A stretch of 64,000 nt of DNA from Methylobacterium sp. Leaf99. GTDB lineage: Bacteria; Pseudomonadota; Alphaproteobacteria; Rhizobiales; Beijerinckiaceae. The notes below the pieces were generated by a model that saw only the letters and a list, made by a program, of their open reading frames with translations, did no database searches and had not been told where the DNA came from. The stretch spans positions 21,816-85,815 of the forward strand of contig NZ_LMMU01000014.1 in the NCBI RefSeq assembly GCF_001422375.1, read 5' to 3'. Positions 8,638-17,275 of the stretch are shown here, one piece after another; position 1 is the stretch's first letter; every line of letters starts with the position of its first letter. The position numbers and the translations under genes were made by a program.

Positions 8638-10058
8638 GGCGCGAACCCGTGAGCGAGCCGGATTCGAGTCAGGATTGGAGCATCGCCCCGGCCGCGTCCA
8701 TCGCGGCCGCCGTGGCGGACGGTTCGGTGAGCGCCCGGACGGTCGTCGCGGCCGCCCTCGATCGGATCGGCCGGATCGATCCCGCCGTGAACGCCTTCAC
8801 GGATGTCCTGGCGGAGCGCGCACTCGCCGGCGCCGACCGCATCGACGCGGCCCGCGCCCGGGGCGCGCCGCTCGGGCCCCTGGCGGGCGTGCCCTTCGCG
8901 GCCAAGAATCTCTACGATATCGCCGGATTGCCGACGCGGGCCGGGTCGCGGATCAACCGGGAGCGGGCGCCGGCGGAGCGGGACGCGACGCTGATCGCCC
9001 GGATGGAAGCCGCGGGCGCGATCCTCGTCGGCGCCCTCAACATGGGCGAGTACGCCTACGACTTCACCGGCGAGAACATCCACGACGGCAACACCCGCAA
9101 CCCGCACGACCTCGGCCGCATGTCCGGGGGCTCGTCGGGCGGGTCCGGCGGGGCGGTGGCGGCGGGTCTCGTGCCCCTGGCGCTCGCCTCCGACACCAAC
9201 GGCTCGATCCGGGTGCCGTCGGCCTTCTGCGGCTGCTTCGGCCTCAAGCCGACCTACGGGCGCCTCAGCCGTGCCGGCAGCTTCCCCTTCGTCGGCAGCC
9301 TCGACCATCTCGGGCCGATGGCCCGCTCGGCCGGCGACCTCGCCCTCGCCTACGACGCCCTGCAGGGACCCGACCCGGCGGACCCCGTCGCCACCGACCG
9401 GGCGCCCGAGCCCGCCCGCCCCGGCCTCGACGCGGGGGTGGCGGACCTGCGGATCGCCGTGGCGGGCGGCTATTTCGCCCGCGGCGGGGACGCCGACGCC
9501 GCCGTCGCAGCGGTGGCCGCCGCCCTGTCCTGCACCCGCACGGTGGAGATCCCGGAGGCGGCGCGGGCCCGGGCCGCGGCCTACCTCATCACCGCCGCCG
9601 AGGGCGCGGCCCTGCACCTCGACCGCCTGCGCGAACGGGCGGCCGAGTTCGATCCGGCCGTCCGGGACCGCCTCATCGCCGGCGCCATGCTGCCTGCGCC
9701 CTTCGTCGAACGGGCCCAGCGCTTCCGGCGCTGGTACCGCGCGGCCGTCCTCGACCTGTTCCGCGAGGTCGACATCATCCTGGCGCCCTGCACGCCCTGC
9801 CGCGCCCCGGCCTCGGGTCAGGCGACCTTCGTGCTCGACGGCGTCGCGCTGCCGGTGCGCGCGAATGTCGGCCTATTCACGCAGCCGATCTCGTTCATCG
9901 GGCTGCCGGTCGTCGCCGCGCCGGTCCGGCCCGATGCGGGCCTGCCCCTTGGCGTGCAGATCATCGCCGCCCCCTGGCGCGAGGACCTCGCCCTCCGGGT
10001 CGCCCGCCACCTCGAACGCGCGGGCGTCGCCCGCGCGCCCGTCGCGACCCTCGCGTGA
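8634..10058 (+). CDS. AtzE/HpxY-family amidase
   Basis: This 474-residue amidase-signature hydrolase should act with the small AtzG-like protein encoded just upstream. The catalytic Ser-cisSer-Lys triad is visible: Lys in PFAAKNLYDIAG near residue 90 and the serines in the GGSSGGSGGAVAAG loop near residue 165. AtzE hydrolyses 1-carboxybiuret in s-triazine breakdown, while the Klebsiella homologue belongs to the hpxWXYZ oxalurate genes. With uricase and HIU hydrolase next door, a ureide such as oxalurate or a carboxylated urea is the likely substrate, but the sequence does not settle it. ATGA overlap with the upstream gene and a near-overlap with the downstream gene indicate one operon. Confidence 0.86.
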   Translation: MRREPVSEPDSSQDWSIAPAASIAAAVADGSVSARTVVAAALDRIGRIDPAVNAFTDVLAERALAGADRIDAARARGAPLGPLAGVPFAAKNLYDIAGLPTRAGSRINRERAPAERDATLIARMEAAGAILVGALNMGEYAYDFTGENIHDGNTRNPHDLGRMSGGSSGGSGGAVAAGLVPLALASDTNGSIRVPSAFCGCFGLKPTYGRLSRAGSFPFVGSLDHLGPMARSAGDLALAYDALQGPDPADPVATDRAPEPARPGLDAGVADLRIAVAGGYFARGGDADAAVAAVAAALSCTRTVEIPEAARARAAAYLITAAEGAALHLDRLRERAAEFDPAVRDRLIAGAMLPAPFVERAQRFRRWYRAAVLDLFREVDIILAPCTPCRAPASGQATFVLDGVALPVRANVGLFTQPISFIGLPVVAAPVRPDAGLPLGVQIIAAPWREDLALRVARHLERAGVARAPVATLA

Positions 10059-10063
10059 CCCCG

Positions 10064-10444
10064 ATGCTGATCGACGATCCCCTGGTGAAGGCCGAGGTCG
10101 AGGCCGCGTTCGCCCGCTACGAGGCGGCGCTGGTCGGCAACGACGTCGCGACCTTGGAAGCGCTGTTCCACGACGACTCCCGCACCATCCGGTACGGCGC
10201 GGGCGAAAACCTCTACGGCATGGACGCGATCCGCGCCTTCCGCCGGGCCCGCCCGGCCCAGGGCCTCGCCCGCGACCTCCGCGACACGGTCATCACCACC
10301 TACGGACGCGATTGCGCCGTGGCGATGACCCTGTTCACGCGCGCGGGCGCCCCGGATCGGATCGGGCGCCAGAGCCAGACCTGGCTGCGGTTTCCCGAGG
10401 GCTGGAAGGTCGTCGCGGCCCATGTCAGCGTCATCGACGCGTGA
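10064..10444 (+). CDS. AtzH/HpxZ-like SnoaL-fold protein (DUF3225)
   Basis: This is a 126-residue protein of the DUF3225 family in the SnoaL/NTF2-like fold. The opening LVKAEVEAAFARYEAALVGN and FHDDSRTIRYGAGENLYG are characteristic of HpxZ and AtzH. AtzH is an amidohydrolase acting on 1,3-dicarboxyurea in Pseudomonas; HpxZ is part of oxalurate catabolism in Klebsiella. The ATG at 10064 gives the usual family N-terminus; a GTG at 10055 overlaps the amidase stop in frame and is the alternative start. It completes a G-E-H triad, and is the last intact gene before the accessory patch. Confidence 0.82.
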   Translation: MLIDDPLVKAEVEAAFARYEAALVGNDVATLEALFHDDSRTIRYGAGENLYGMDAIRAFRRARPAQGLARDLRDTVITTYGRDCAVAMTLFTRAGAPDRIGRQSQTWLRFPEGWKVVAAHVSVIDA

Positions 10445-10531
10445 CCCCGCGAGCCGAGCCTCCCGCCCGGCGGTTTCGGATCGCCTCGAACCGGCCGGGC
10501 GGAGCCTCCGGCGGAGCGCTGGCGGAAGGGG

Positions 10532-10890
10532 TGTCTGGTGGGTAGCCATCCTCAGGGCGGCCGACGTCAACTCGGTCCGCGTGTGATCGCGCATGGACCA
10601 GCCGACGATCTTGCGGGTGGCGAGATCGAGGACGGCGGCCAGGTAGAGCCAGCCCTCGCCGGTGGGCAGGGAGGTGATATCGGCCAGCCGGACCGTGCTG
10701 GGCATCGCTGCCGAGATCGGCGCCCTGCCGGAGCCCGGATGTCTTGACGGCGCATGAGACGCTCCACGCGTCCGCGGCTGGCCGTTCAGCCCGCCGCGCG
10801 CCAGGCCGCGTGCACCGAGGTGAGCCGTAGCGCCTGTGATGCTCGGCATGGATCCGCCGGACGTCGTCGGGGAGTTGACGGTTCGACACC
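10532..10890 (-). pseudogene. IS3-family transposase (OrfB) remnant, frameshifted
   Basis: On the minus strand, three frames in turn give pieces of an IS3-group OrfB. First comes RRIHAEHHRRYGSPR (about 10810-10860), then VERLMRR-like sequence (near 10760), and finally the DDE/rve-core segment GEGWLYLAAVLDLATRKIVG leading into WSMRDHTRTELTSAALRMA (10532-10693). At least two frameshifts and loss of both ends make it inactive. No terminal inverted repeats or target duplication were found. The remnant marks past mobile activity at the left side of the low-GC patch. Confidence 0.82.
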
Positions 10891-11136
10891 GACCGGACGC
10901 TTTCGGGGCGTGACCGCCAGCCGTAATCGCCGCCGGGGGAGACTTCGAGCGAAGCGCCTGAGAGCGAACGCGCCCTGAACTGATTTCAGCACGGCACCTT
11001 CGCTGGCGGTCGGGCTCATTTGTCTCAAGCCACAAGCCCCAAGCTGCTTCAACTCGATTCGCTCTGCGCACGTAAACACGCCATTAACCCAAGCATTGCA
11101 TTTTAACGATGAGGCTCGATACACCGAGACAAGCAG

Positions 11137-11610
11137 ATGCGATTCCCGACCCGAATAGGTTTCGCCGTCGGCCTTATGAGCTTGATTATTGCCGATCATG
11201 CCATTTCCAAGTCGAGAGCAGCGCCGCGCTTCACCGATCCCGACCTGATAGCACTGGAAAAATTTGGCGCGCGCGCCAAAAGAGCAATGGATGCTTTTGT
11301 GCTGCGCCCTCGGTTGCCAGACGCATACAATTTGGTTTGTTCCGGCTGCGCACCCGACGACAGCACGGCGTCTCCGATTCGAGTCGCCAGGGCCTCTCGC
11401 AAAATACAGGCAGAGGAACATGTTGCTGCAGGGTTGGACGTTCCCACAACCCTCAAACCGAAATATGTCTCCATGCAGCCCGCGAAGGTTAGGCGAGCAG
11501 CTGCGCTGAAACGACGGGCTGCGCTCCGGCGTAGACATCTCAAGCGAAGCGTTCAGTTCCGCCAGATTTTACAGGCAGAAAACTCGTGGGATGCTGAACT
11601 GCGTCGGTGA
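11137..11610 (+). CDS. Hypothetical protein, putative signal peptide
   Basis: This 157-residue frame begins with a hydrophobic stretch (IGFAVGLMSLIIADHA) that could be a Sec signal peptide, and ends in a strongly basic region rich in Arg and Lys (KVRRAAALKRRAALRRRHL). Base composition is clearly less GC-rich than the neighbours and codon use is atypical, suggesting recent acquisition. No strong ribosome-binding site is seen before the ATG and I recognise no family. It lies between an IS3 remnant and a coiled-coil gene. It may be a real secreted protein or a chance open frame. Confidence 0.4.
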   Translation: MRFPTRIGFAVGLMSLIIADHAISKSRAAPRFTDPDLIALEKFGARAKRAMDAFVLRPRLPDAYNLVCSGCAPDDSTASPIRVARASRKIQAEEHVAAGLDVPTTLKPKYVSMQPAKVRRAAALKRRAALRRRHLKRSVQFRQILQAENSWDAELRR

Positions 11611-11654
11611 TCCTGCGATGGCGATGGGGCTGCGTTTTTCTGCGGCCGCCATCC

Positions 11655-11689
11655 CTGCCCCCCAAGCCGCCTGCCCCCCAAGCCGCCTG
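11655..11689. repeat. Two direct copies of a 17-base unit
   Basis: CTGCCCCCCAAGCCGC occurs twice back to back with a 17-base period, in the 140-base gap between two hypothetical genes. It looks like a local slippage duplication. Confidence 0.7.
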
Positions 11690-11750
11690 ACATCCGATCC
11701 GCGGCTTCCCGTCCGGTTGGCTCATGACCGAAAGGGCGCAATCGAGATGC

Positions 11751-12326
11751 TCACGCGATCAATCGCTCGGCATTGCCACCCTCGAACCCATCAATGATCG
11801 TTATCGATAGCTGGGTAAGCCATTCTTCCGCGACGCGAGCTCGCTCTTCCGCGGCCTTCACGCGATCATCCGCAACCCTCAGCAAGGCATCGGCACGAGC
11901 TTGAATATCACGAGCATGCGCCTCGGCTGCGCGAACTCTTTCATTCGCCGACTTGATGTCTTCTTGAACGTTCTTAAGAATTTCGCGGACCCGCATCTCT
12001 TGTTCGTGGGCATCCGCTTCGACTTCTCTTACCCGAAGAGCCGCAGAGCGAACACGGTCTATTAATTTAGACCAGTCTTGGGGCGAAGAATTTCTATTCG
12101 GCGGAGTATTATATGAGCTTTCGCCGGATGATCCGAAAACACGCAGAACATTGGTGAGCTTTTTATCGCTATTACTATCGAGCACATCGCCATGCGGAGG
12201 TGCTTCCGGATGAGTACCTGACAGATCCCGCATCAGCTTGTCCGTTTCGTTCACCGATCGCCCCCGCTTCCGTGCATTCACGAAACCCTTCTCCCGCCAC
12301 CGTGCGGAATTCGGATCAATCGTCAA
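11751..12326 (-). CDS. Coiled-coil hypothetical protein
   Basis: The frame encodes up to 191 residues. From about residue 88 to 175 it is a long charged heptad-like helix rich in Ala, Glu, Arg and Val (RVRAAEAHARDIQARADAL is typical), consistent with a parallel coiled coil. The N-terminal half is polar and low-complexity. The most upstream start is a TTG at 12326; the first ATG is at 12230, giving 159 residues. Since the sequence before that ATG (KGFVNARKRGRSVNETDKLM) looks like genuine protein, the 5' end may be truncated. Base composition is lower in GC than the core genes. It has no recognised function; it sits in the accessory patch beside a tRNA. Confidence 0.55.
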   Translation of the reverse strand: MTIDPNSARWREKGFVNARKRGRSVNETDKLMRDLSGTHPEAPPHGDVLDSNSDKKLTNVLRVFGSSGESSYNTPPNRNSSPQDWSKLIDRVRSAALRVREVEADAHEQEMRVREILKNVQEDIKSANERVRAAEAHARDIQARADALLRVADDRVKAAEERARVAEEWLTQLSITIIDGFEGGNAERLIA

Positions 12327-12488
12327 TAACGGATGCTGGATGACAGCGGCGGAGACCCAAAATTTGAATGGTGTCGCTTTTTATGGACACCTCAGACAGG
12401 GGGCGTGAAAGCAGGGAACCCCCACCGCGTTAAGCCCCCCAGCCGCATGTTCGCTTCTCCCCTTCTTGCCAGGAAGAAAGCGAAAGCC

Positions 12489-12790
12489 TCATTCCTTCCC
12501 TCCCTTGAATGGCGCAACAGCCGCCAAACGAACCTCCGAAGGCAGGCTCGAGGGATCTCTCCGCGCGCCCCGCGCCACGATCCGCATCTGGGCGTCTGGC
12601 AGCGGCCGTTGAAGCTCGGGGGCGATCTCCGTGGGGGCTGCGAGCCACGGGCTCCATTCCTCAGGCGTGCTCAGCAGCACAGGCATGGCCTTCGCGTGGA
12701 TGGGGCCGACCACGCCGTTGGCCCCGCAGGTGAGGAACGAGAACAACCGATGCTCTTCCTTCGAGCCGGTCGGGTTTCTCGGCCTTCGTG
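12489..12790 (-). pseudogene. SOS response-associated peptidase (SRAP/YedK/HMCES) C-terminal fragment
   Basis: The minus strand encodes FSFLTCGANGVVGPIHAKAM, then PVLLSTPEEW and LQRPLPDAQMRIVARG. These match the conserved C-terminal half of SRAP proteins, including the GPIHxKAMP segment whose His is part of the active site that protects abasic sites. Homology starts abruptly near 12790, and the N-terminal half with the catalytic Cys2 is absent upstream, so this is a 5'-truncated relic. SRAP genes are frequent cargo of plasmids and islands. The product would not be functional. Confidence 0.75.
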
Positions 12791-13025
12791 CCGCGCATGC
12801 CGGTCCGCGAGCGCCGGATGCCCGCGAGGGGCGGGCAGAGGCAACCTGATCACAGCTGCCGTGCTGGCCGGCCTCTATCTCCGGGCTTTGTCATGCAGCC
12901 GGGCGTGACACGGCCTATGGTCGCGACCAGCCGCAGCAATTCGCTGGCCTTCGCGCAAACTGTTGGGGTGCGCCAACCTAAGAGGATCAAAAGTTCATCT
13001 AAGATAATGACTTACAGGAACAATT

Positions 13026-13115
13026 TGGCGGAAGGGGTGGGATTCGAACCCACGGTGGAGTCGCCCCCACGGCGGTTTTCAAGACCGCTGCCTTAAACCA
13101 CTCGGCCACCCTTCC
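13026..13115 (-). tRNA. tRNA-Ser (anticodon UGA)
   Basis: The minus strand folds as a class II tRNA. The acceptor stem GGAAGGG pairs with CCCTTCC, followed by discriminator G and an encoded CCA. The D-arm TGGCCGAGTGG, an anticodon loop TCTTGAAAA with TGA, a long variable arm and the T-arm GTGGGTTCGAATCCCAC are all present. TGA reads UCA and related serine codons. The 3' end points towards the low-GC accessory patch, the usual geometry for tRNA-targeting integrases, although no integrase or repeated tRNA 3' end is visible in the window. Confidence 0.95.
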
Positions 13116-13187
13116 GTCCGCGCCGGCGCGGGGCCGGCGGGGACGGAAGGGTTCTAGCGGAGAACGGGACGGGCGGAAATCGAAAAC

Positions 13188-15356
13188 TCAGGCGGCCCCG
13201 GCCTCGAGACGGCCCAGACGGTCGAGCAGGGCGCGGTCGTGCAGGAGGGCCATGCGTTCCTTCGGGGCGAGCCAGGCGGCGGCCTCGTCGAGGGTGTGGG
13301 CCTCCACCACCTTGGCCTGGGCCAGGGCCCGGTCGGTGTCGATGACGCCGCGCGGGCGGGGCGCGGCCTGGGGCAGCATGGCGGCATGGGCCCGCGCGAA
13401 GTCGGGCTCGGCGTGGAGGGCCCGCAGGGCGTCGGCCTCGTCGAGGCCCCGCGCGGCGTTGCGGGTGGCGAGGCGGCCGGCATCCGTGGCGATGGCGGGC
13501 GGGGCGCGCTCCTCCGGGGTCATGAGCAGACCGAGCCGCTTGAGGGCGAGGCCCCAGCTCAGCTGGCCGCTCGCCCACGAGATCGGGATCGCCAGCACGA
13601 GGCCGAGGATGGTCGGCGACATCCAGAGGAACAGGGAGGTGGCGATGGCGAAGGCCGCGATGCCCGTCACCAGGCCCAGGGCCATGTGCCAGCGGTGGCG
13701 GCGCACGATGTCGCCCCACGGGATCGAGCCGTCGTCGCGCCGCTGGGGGTTCCAGCCGGTGTCGCGCCCGACGAGGATCTGGAACACCGAGCCCGACTGG
13801 ATCACCATGGCGATGGGCGCGATGAGCGCCGAGAGCAGGATCTCGATGAGGCTCGACAGGACGAGGCGGACGCCCCCCCCGCAGGCCCGGCGCACCGGCC
13901 CGTCGATCAGCGCGAGGATGAGTCCCAAAAACTTTGGGGCGAGCAGGATGCCCATGGTGATCCCGAACAGCTGGAGCGCGCGCACGGGATCGAAGCGCGG
14001 CCAGACCGGGTAGAGCCCGAACTCGCTGGTGAAGTATTCCGGCCGCACGTAGGCGGTCTGCAGCACCAGGGCGATACCGACCACGAGCTGGGCGAGCCAG
14101 AGCGGGGAGGCGACGTAGCCGGCGATGCCCGTGGCGAAGTGCTGGCGCGAGGCCGGTTTCAGGCCGGCGGCCCCGATGATGCGGCTGTGCTGGAGGTTGC
14201 CCTGCGCCCAGCGCCGGTCGCGCACGGCGACGTCGATGAGGGAGGGCGGACTCTCCTCGTAGGAGCCGGGCAGCGCCGGCAGCATGGTCACGCTCCAGCC
14301 GGCCCGCCGGATCAGGGCGGCCTCGACGAAATCGTGGGACAGGACGTGGCCGCCGAAGGGCGGCTTGCCGGGCAGGTCCGGCAGGCCGCAGGCGGCGGCG
14401 AAGGCCTTCGTCCGGATGATGGCGTTGTGGCCCCAGTAATTGCCGTCGCGGCCCGACCAGACGGATAGGCCCGTGGCGATGACCGGCCCGTAGATCCGCG
14501 CGGCGAATTGCTGGACCCGGGCGAACAGGGTGTTGCGGTTGATGATGAGCGGCAGGGACTGGATGATGCCCGAATCCGGGTCCGCCTCCATGGCGGCGGC
14601 CAGGTGCACGACGCACGCCCCCGTCATCAGGCTGTCGGCGTCGAGGACCAGCATGTGGTCGTAGGTGGCGCCCCAGCGCGAGACGAAATCGCCGATGTTG
14701 CCGGCCTTGCGGTGATGGTTCTTCGGCCGGTGCCGGTAGTACAGGCGGGCGTCGTCGCCCCAGCGGGCGCGCAGATCCAGGAAGGCGCGCTCCTCGGCGA
14801 TCCAGGCGTCCCCTTGCGTCGAATCCGACAGGACGAAGTAGTCGAAGGCCTTGCCCAGGCCCGTGGCGTCGATCTCGGCGCGCATGGCCTCGATGGCCGC
14901 GAAGGTGCGGGCCGTGGCCTCGTTGTAGACCGGCATCACCACGGCCGTGCGGGTGGTGAGCGCGACCGGCAGGGCGGGGGGTCTGCCCCGGCGCAGGAGG
15001 ACGAAAAAGCCCAGGATCGCGCCGGTGAAGGCGAGGGCGATCCAGGAGAAGTTCAGGGTGAACAGGGCGAGCAGGACGTACTGCAGGGCCGTGGTGCCGC
15101 CCGAGACCGCCACCACCTCGTACATCTGCATGGCGCCGTAGGCGGTGAGCAGCGCCGCCGCGCCGAAGACGAAGAGGCGGGCGAGCCACGGTTTGGCGTG
15201 GGCAACCGACGGCACGTGCCCGTCGGTGCCGTCCCAGGCGTCGAGGCGCTGCACCGGCATGGCCAGGGGCGCCTCGGGCGGCATCGCCGGGCGGAACGGG
15301 GCGGGAGCCGGGGCGACGTCACCGGCTGGGGCGACTTGAGGCGCGGGTGCGTTCAC
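13188..15356 (-). CDS. opgH: Osmoregulated periplasmic glucan glucosyltransferase OpgH/MdoH
   Basis: This 722-residue inner-membrane family 2 glucosyltransferase polymerises the beta-glucan backbone from UDP-glucose and passes it across the membrane. Two N-terminal membrane helices (about 65-120) precede the catalytic loop, with MPVYNE, the VLDADS motif and a RRWAQGN (QxxRW-type) motif; further hydrophobic segments follow. The GTG start at 15356 overlaps the upstream opgG stop as GTGA, so the two are coupled, and homology continues to the very N-terminus. The length is shorter than the roughly 850 residues of enterobacterial OpgH, as is common for alphaproteobacterial forms. The gene ends about 70 bases from the tRNA-Ser gene. 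Confidence 0.92.
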   Translation of the reverse strand: MNAPAPQVAPAGDVAPAPAPFRPAMPPEAPLAMPVQRLDAWDGTDGHVPSVAHAKPWLARLFVFGAAALLTAYGAMQMYEVVAVSGGTTALQYVLLALFTLNFSWIALAFTGAILGFFVLLRRGRPPALPVALTTRTAVVMPVYNEATARTFAAIEAMRAEIDATGLGKAFDYFVLSDSTQGDAWIAEERAFLDLRARWGDDARLYYRHRPKNHHRKAGNIGDFVSRWGATYDHMLVLDADSLMTGACVVHLAAAMEADPDSGIIQSLPLIINRNTLFARVQQFAARIYGPVIATGLSVWSGRDGNYWGHNAIIRTKAFAAACGLPDLPGKPPFGGHVLSHDFVEAALIRRAGWSVTMLPALPGSYEESPPSLIDVAVRDRRWAQGNLQHSRIIGAAGLKPASRQHFATGIAGYVASPLWLAQLVVGIALVLQTAYVRPEYFTSEFGLYPVWPRFDPVRALQLFGITMGILLAPKFLGLILALIDGPVRRACGGGVRLVLSSLIEILLSALIAPIAMVIQSGSVFQILVGRDTGWNPQRRDDGSIPWGDIVRRHRWHMALGLVTGIAAFAIATSLFLWMSPTILGLVLAIPISWASGQLSWGLALKRLGLLMTPEERAPPAIATDAGRLATRNAARGLDEADALRALHAEPDFARAHAAMLPQAAPRPRGVIDTDRALAQAKVVEAHTLDEAAAWLAPKERMALLHDRALLDRLGRLEAGAA

Positions 15357-16957
15357 GGTGTCCAACGGTACAGCCAGGTTTCGGTGAGGGGGGTGTCGCC
15401 CCGTTGCAGGGCGAGGCGCAGCTCGCACGCCTTCTCGCCGCGCGGGTCGAGCTCGAAGGCGACGCGCACGGTCTTGCGGTCGGGATAGCGGTAGAGGGTG
15501 CTCGCCGTGATGGCGCCGGGGCCGACGGAGAGCTGGGTCCGCAGGTCGCCGGCTTCGGCCAGTCCGTCTCCGGTGAAGTCCACGAGGAACAGGCGCCGGG
15601 CGTCGCTCGTCCCGCGCCCGGCGCGGGTGCCGGAGACGGTGGCGACGGGCACCGGTTCGGGCGGCTGCCAGCACCAGTGCTGGCGGTAGCTGAACGCCAG
15701 TTCGGCCCCCGCCGCGAGGCCGGCCTTGGGCCGCCAATAGGCCAGGATGTTCTCGTTGAACTCGGAGTCGCTCGGGATCTCCAGCAGGGTCACCGAACCC
15801 GGTCCCCAGGCGGAGAGGGGTTCGAGCCACAGGGACGGGCGCCATTCCCAGTGCTGGATGTCGTCCTGGAAGCTGCGGTAGTCGCGGGCCCGCTGCATGA
15901 GCCCGAAGCCCTTCGGACCGTCGTCGACGAAGGACGAGACCTGCAGGGTCTCGGGGTTGCGCGCTGGGCGCCAGATCAATTCCCCGGAGCCCGTGCGGAT
16001 CTGGAGGCCGCCGGAGGAATGGACGGCGGCCCGCGCATCGTCGGCCCCGCGCCGGTCGTAGGGGCCAAACAGGTAGCTCGTGGTCATGCCGCCGAGGCCG
16101 AGATGGTCGATGGCCGTGCGGGCGAACACCGTGCCCTCGACGTCGCAGAGCGAGACGGCGCCCGGGCGCAGGCTCATGCGCAGGGCCGCCGTGGCCGAGG
16201 GCGAATCGACCAGGGCGTGCAGGACGAGGGGGCCGCCGGGGCCGGGCCTCTCGATCCAGAGGGCGCGGAACTCCGGGAATTCCTCGCCGCGGGCATCGGC
16301 CGGCCGCAGGGTGAGGGCGCGGGCGGTGACGCCGAAGCCCTGGCCGGCGGCGACGAGGCGGAAGAACGAGGCGCCCTGGAAATAGGCGAAGTCGGTCAGC
16401 TCGCCCCCCTCGAAGCGGGCGCGGAGCTTGACGCCGGAATAGCCCGGATCGTCCTTCATCGCCGGGATCGGGGTGGTCTCGGCCGCGAACCGGGCGCGGT
16501 CGTAGGGGACGGGGCGCACCACCCCGTCCTCGATGAGCGCCAGGGCGACGCGGCCCTTGAACACCGAGCCGCGATGGAGGGGCTCGACGGTGAAGCCGAG
16601 GCCGGCCTCGGCCCAGATCGCGCTGCCCGGCACGGTGCGGATGCCGGCGTACTGCTCGCGGTTGAGGCCCGCCAGGGCCTCGGGCAGATCGTCCGTGCGC
16701 GGGGCGACGTAGGCGCGCGCGGCGAGCGCCCGGGCGAGGTCGGCCACCAGCCCTGGCCGGAACGGCGTGCCGGCGGCGGGCAGGGCCGGGGCCTCGTCGG
16801 CGAAGGCCGCGACGGGCACGGCGGTCAGGCCGCCGGACAGGGCGACGGCGCCGGCCCCGCGCAGGAGGGCGCGCCGGGTGTGATTCCGAGACGCCATCGT
16901 CCCCGGGTCATCGGCCGCGGGGACGGCGTGAAGAGAATCCTGGAACGGCGTCGTCAT
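15353..16957 (-). CDS. opgG: Periplasmic glucan biosynthesis protein OpgG/MdoG
   Basis: This 534-residue periplasmic protein of the MdoG family modifies or releases osmoregulated periplasmic glucans and works with OpgH. The start at 16957 gives an N-region leading to HTRRALLRGAGAVALSGGLT, a likely Tat-type signal; an ATG at 16897 is an alternative that removes 20 residues. Family segments include YAGIRTVPGSAIWAEAGLGF, FAYFQGASFFR and WEWRPSLWLEPLSAWG, the last typical of the C-terminal beta-sandwich region. It is the first gene of the opgGH operon and is transcribed divergently from glmU; the 318 bases between them should contain both promoters. Confidence 0.9.
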   Translation of the reverse strand: MTTPFQDSLHAVPAADDPGTMASRNHTRRALLRGAGAVALSGGLTAVPVAAFADEAPALPAAGTPFRPGLVADLARALAARAYVAPRTDDLPEALAGLNREQYAGIRTVPGSAIWAEAGLGFTVEPLHRGSVFKGRVALALIEDGVVRPVPYDRARFAAETTPIPAMKDDPGYSGVKLRARFEGGELTDFAYFQGASFFRLVAAGQGFGVTARALTLRPADARGEEFPEFRALWIERPGPGGPLVLHALVDSPSATAALRMSLRPGAVSLCDVEGTVFARTAIDHLGLGGMTTSYLFGPYDRRGADDARAAVHSSGGLQIRTGSGELIWRPARNPETLQVSSFVDDGPKGFGLMQRARDYRSFQDDIQHWEWRPSLWLEPLSAWGPGSVTLLEIPSDSEFNENILAYWRPKAGLAAGAELAFSYRQHWCWQPPEPVPVATVSGTRAGRGTSDARRLFLVDFTGDGLAEAGDLRTQLSVGPGAITASTLYRYPDRKTVRVAFELDPRGEKACELRLALQRGDTPLTETWLYRWTP

Positions 16958-17275
16958 GGAACCTGTCGTCTCGGCGCGAAAGCGCAGGAAAGCGGGTGTG
17001 GCGTCGGCGACGGCTTTACCATGCGCCGGCCTGAACTGAAGGTTAAGTGTCACGGAACGCGCGATGCGCCGATCCCGTTCAACCGGCCGGCCGAGGCCGG
17101 GCATCTGGTCGAGGCGCGGCGCTTATGGCACATCGGAAGCGTCGACGGTCCTGGGTCGACGTCGCAACGGAGGCGTCCATTTCGTGTGCGTCGCCGCCGT
17201 GCCGATCACCCTGATCCTGTCGGGACGCCGCAGCGGCGCACCGGCTCCACACTGACGACGAGGACGGATCGACCC

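Noticed and set aside
10445..13025. Tandem or dispersed copy of the tRNA-Ser 3' end that would mark an integration site
   Set aside because: No repeat of GATTCGAACCC or its neighbours was found in the patch, so no att site can be claimed.
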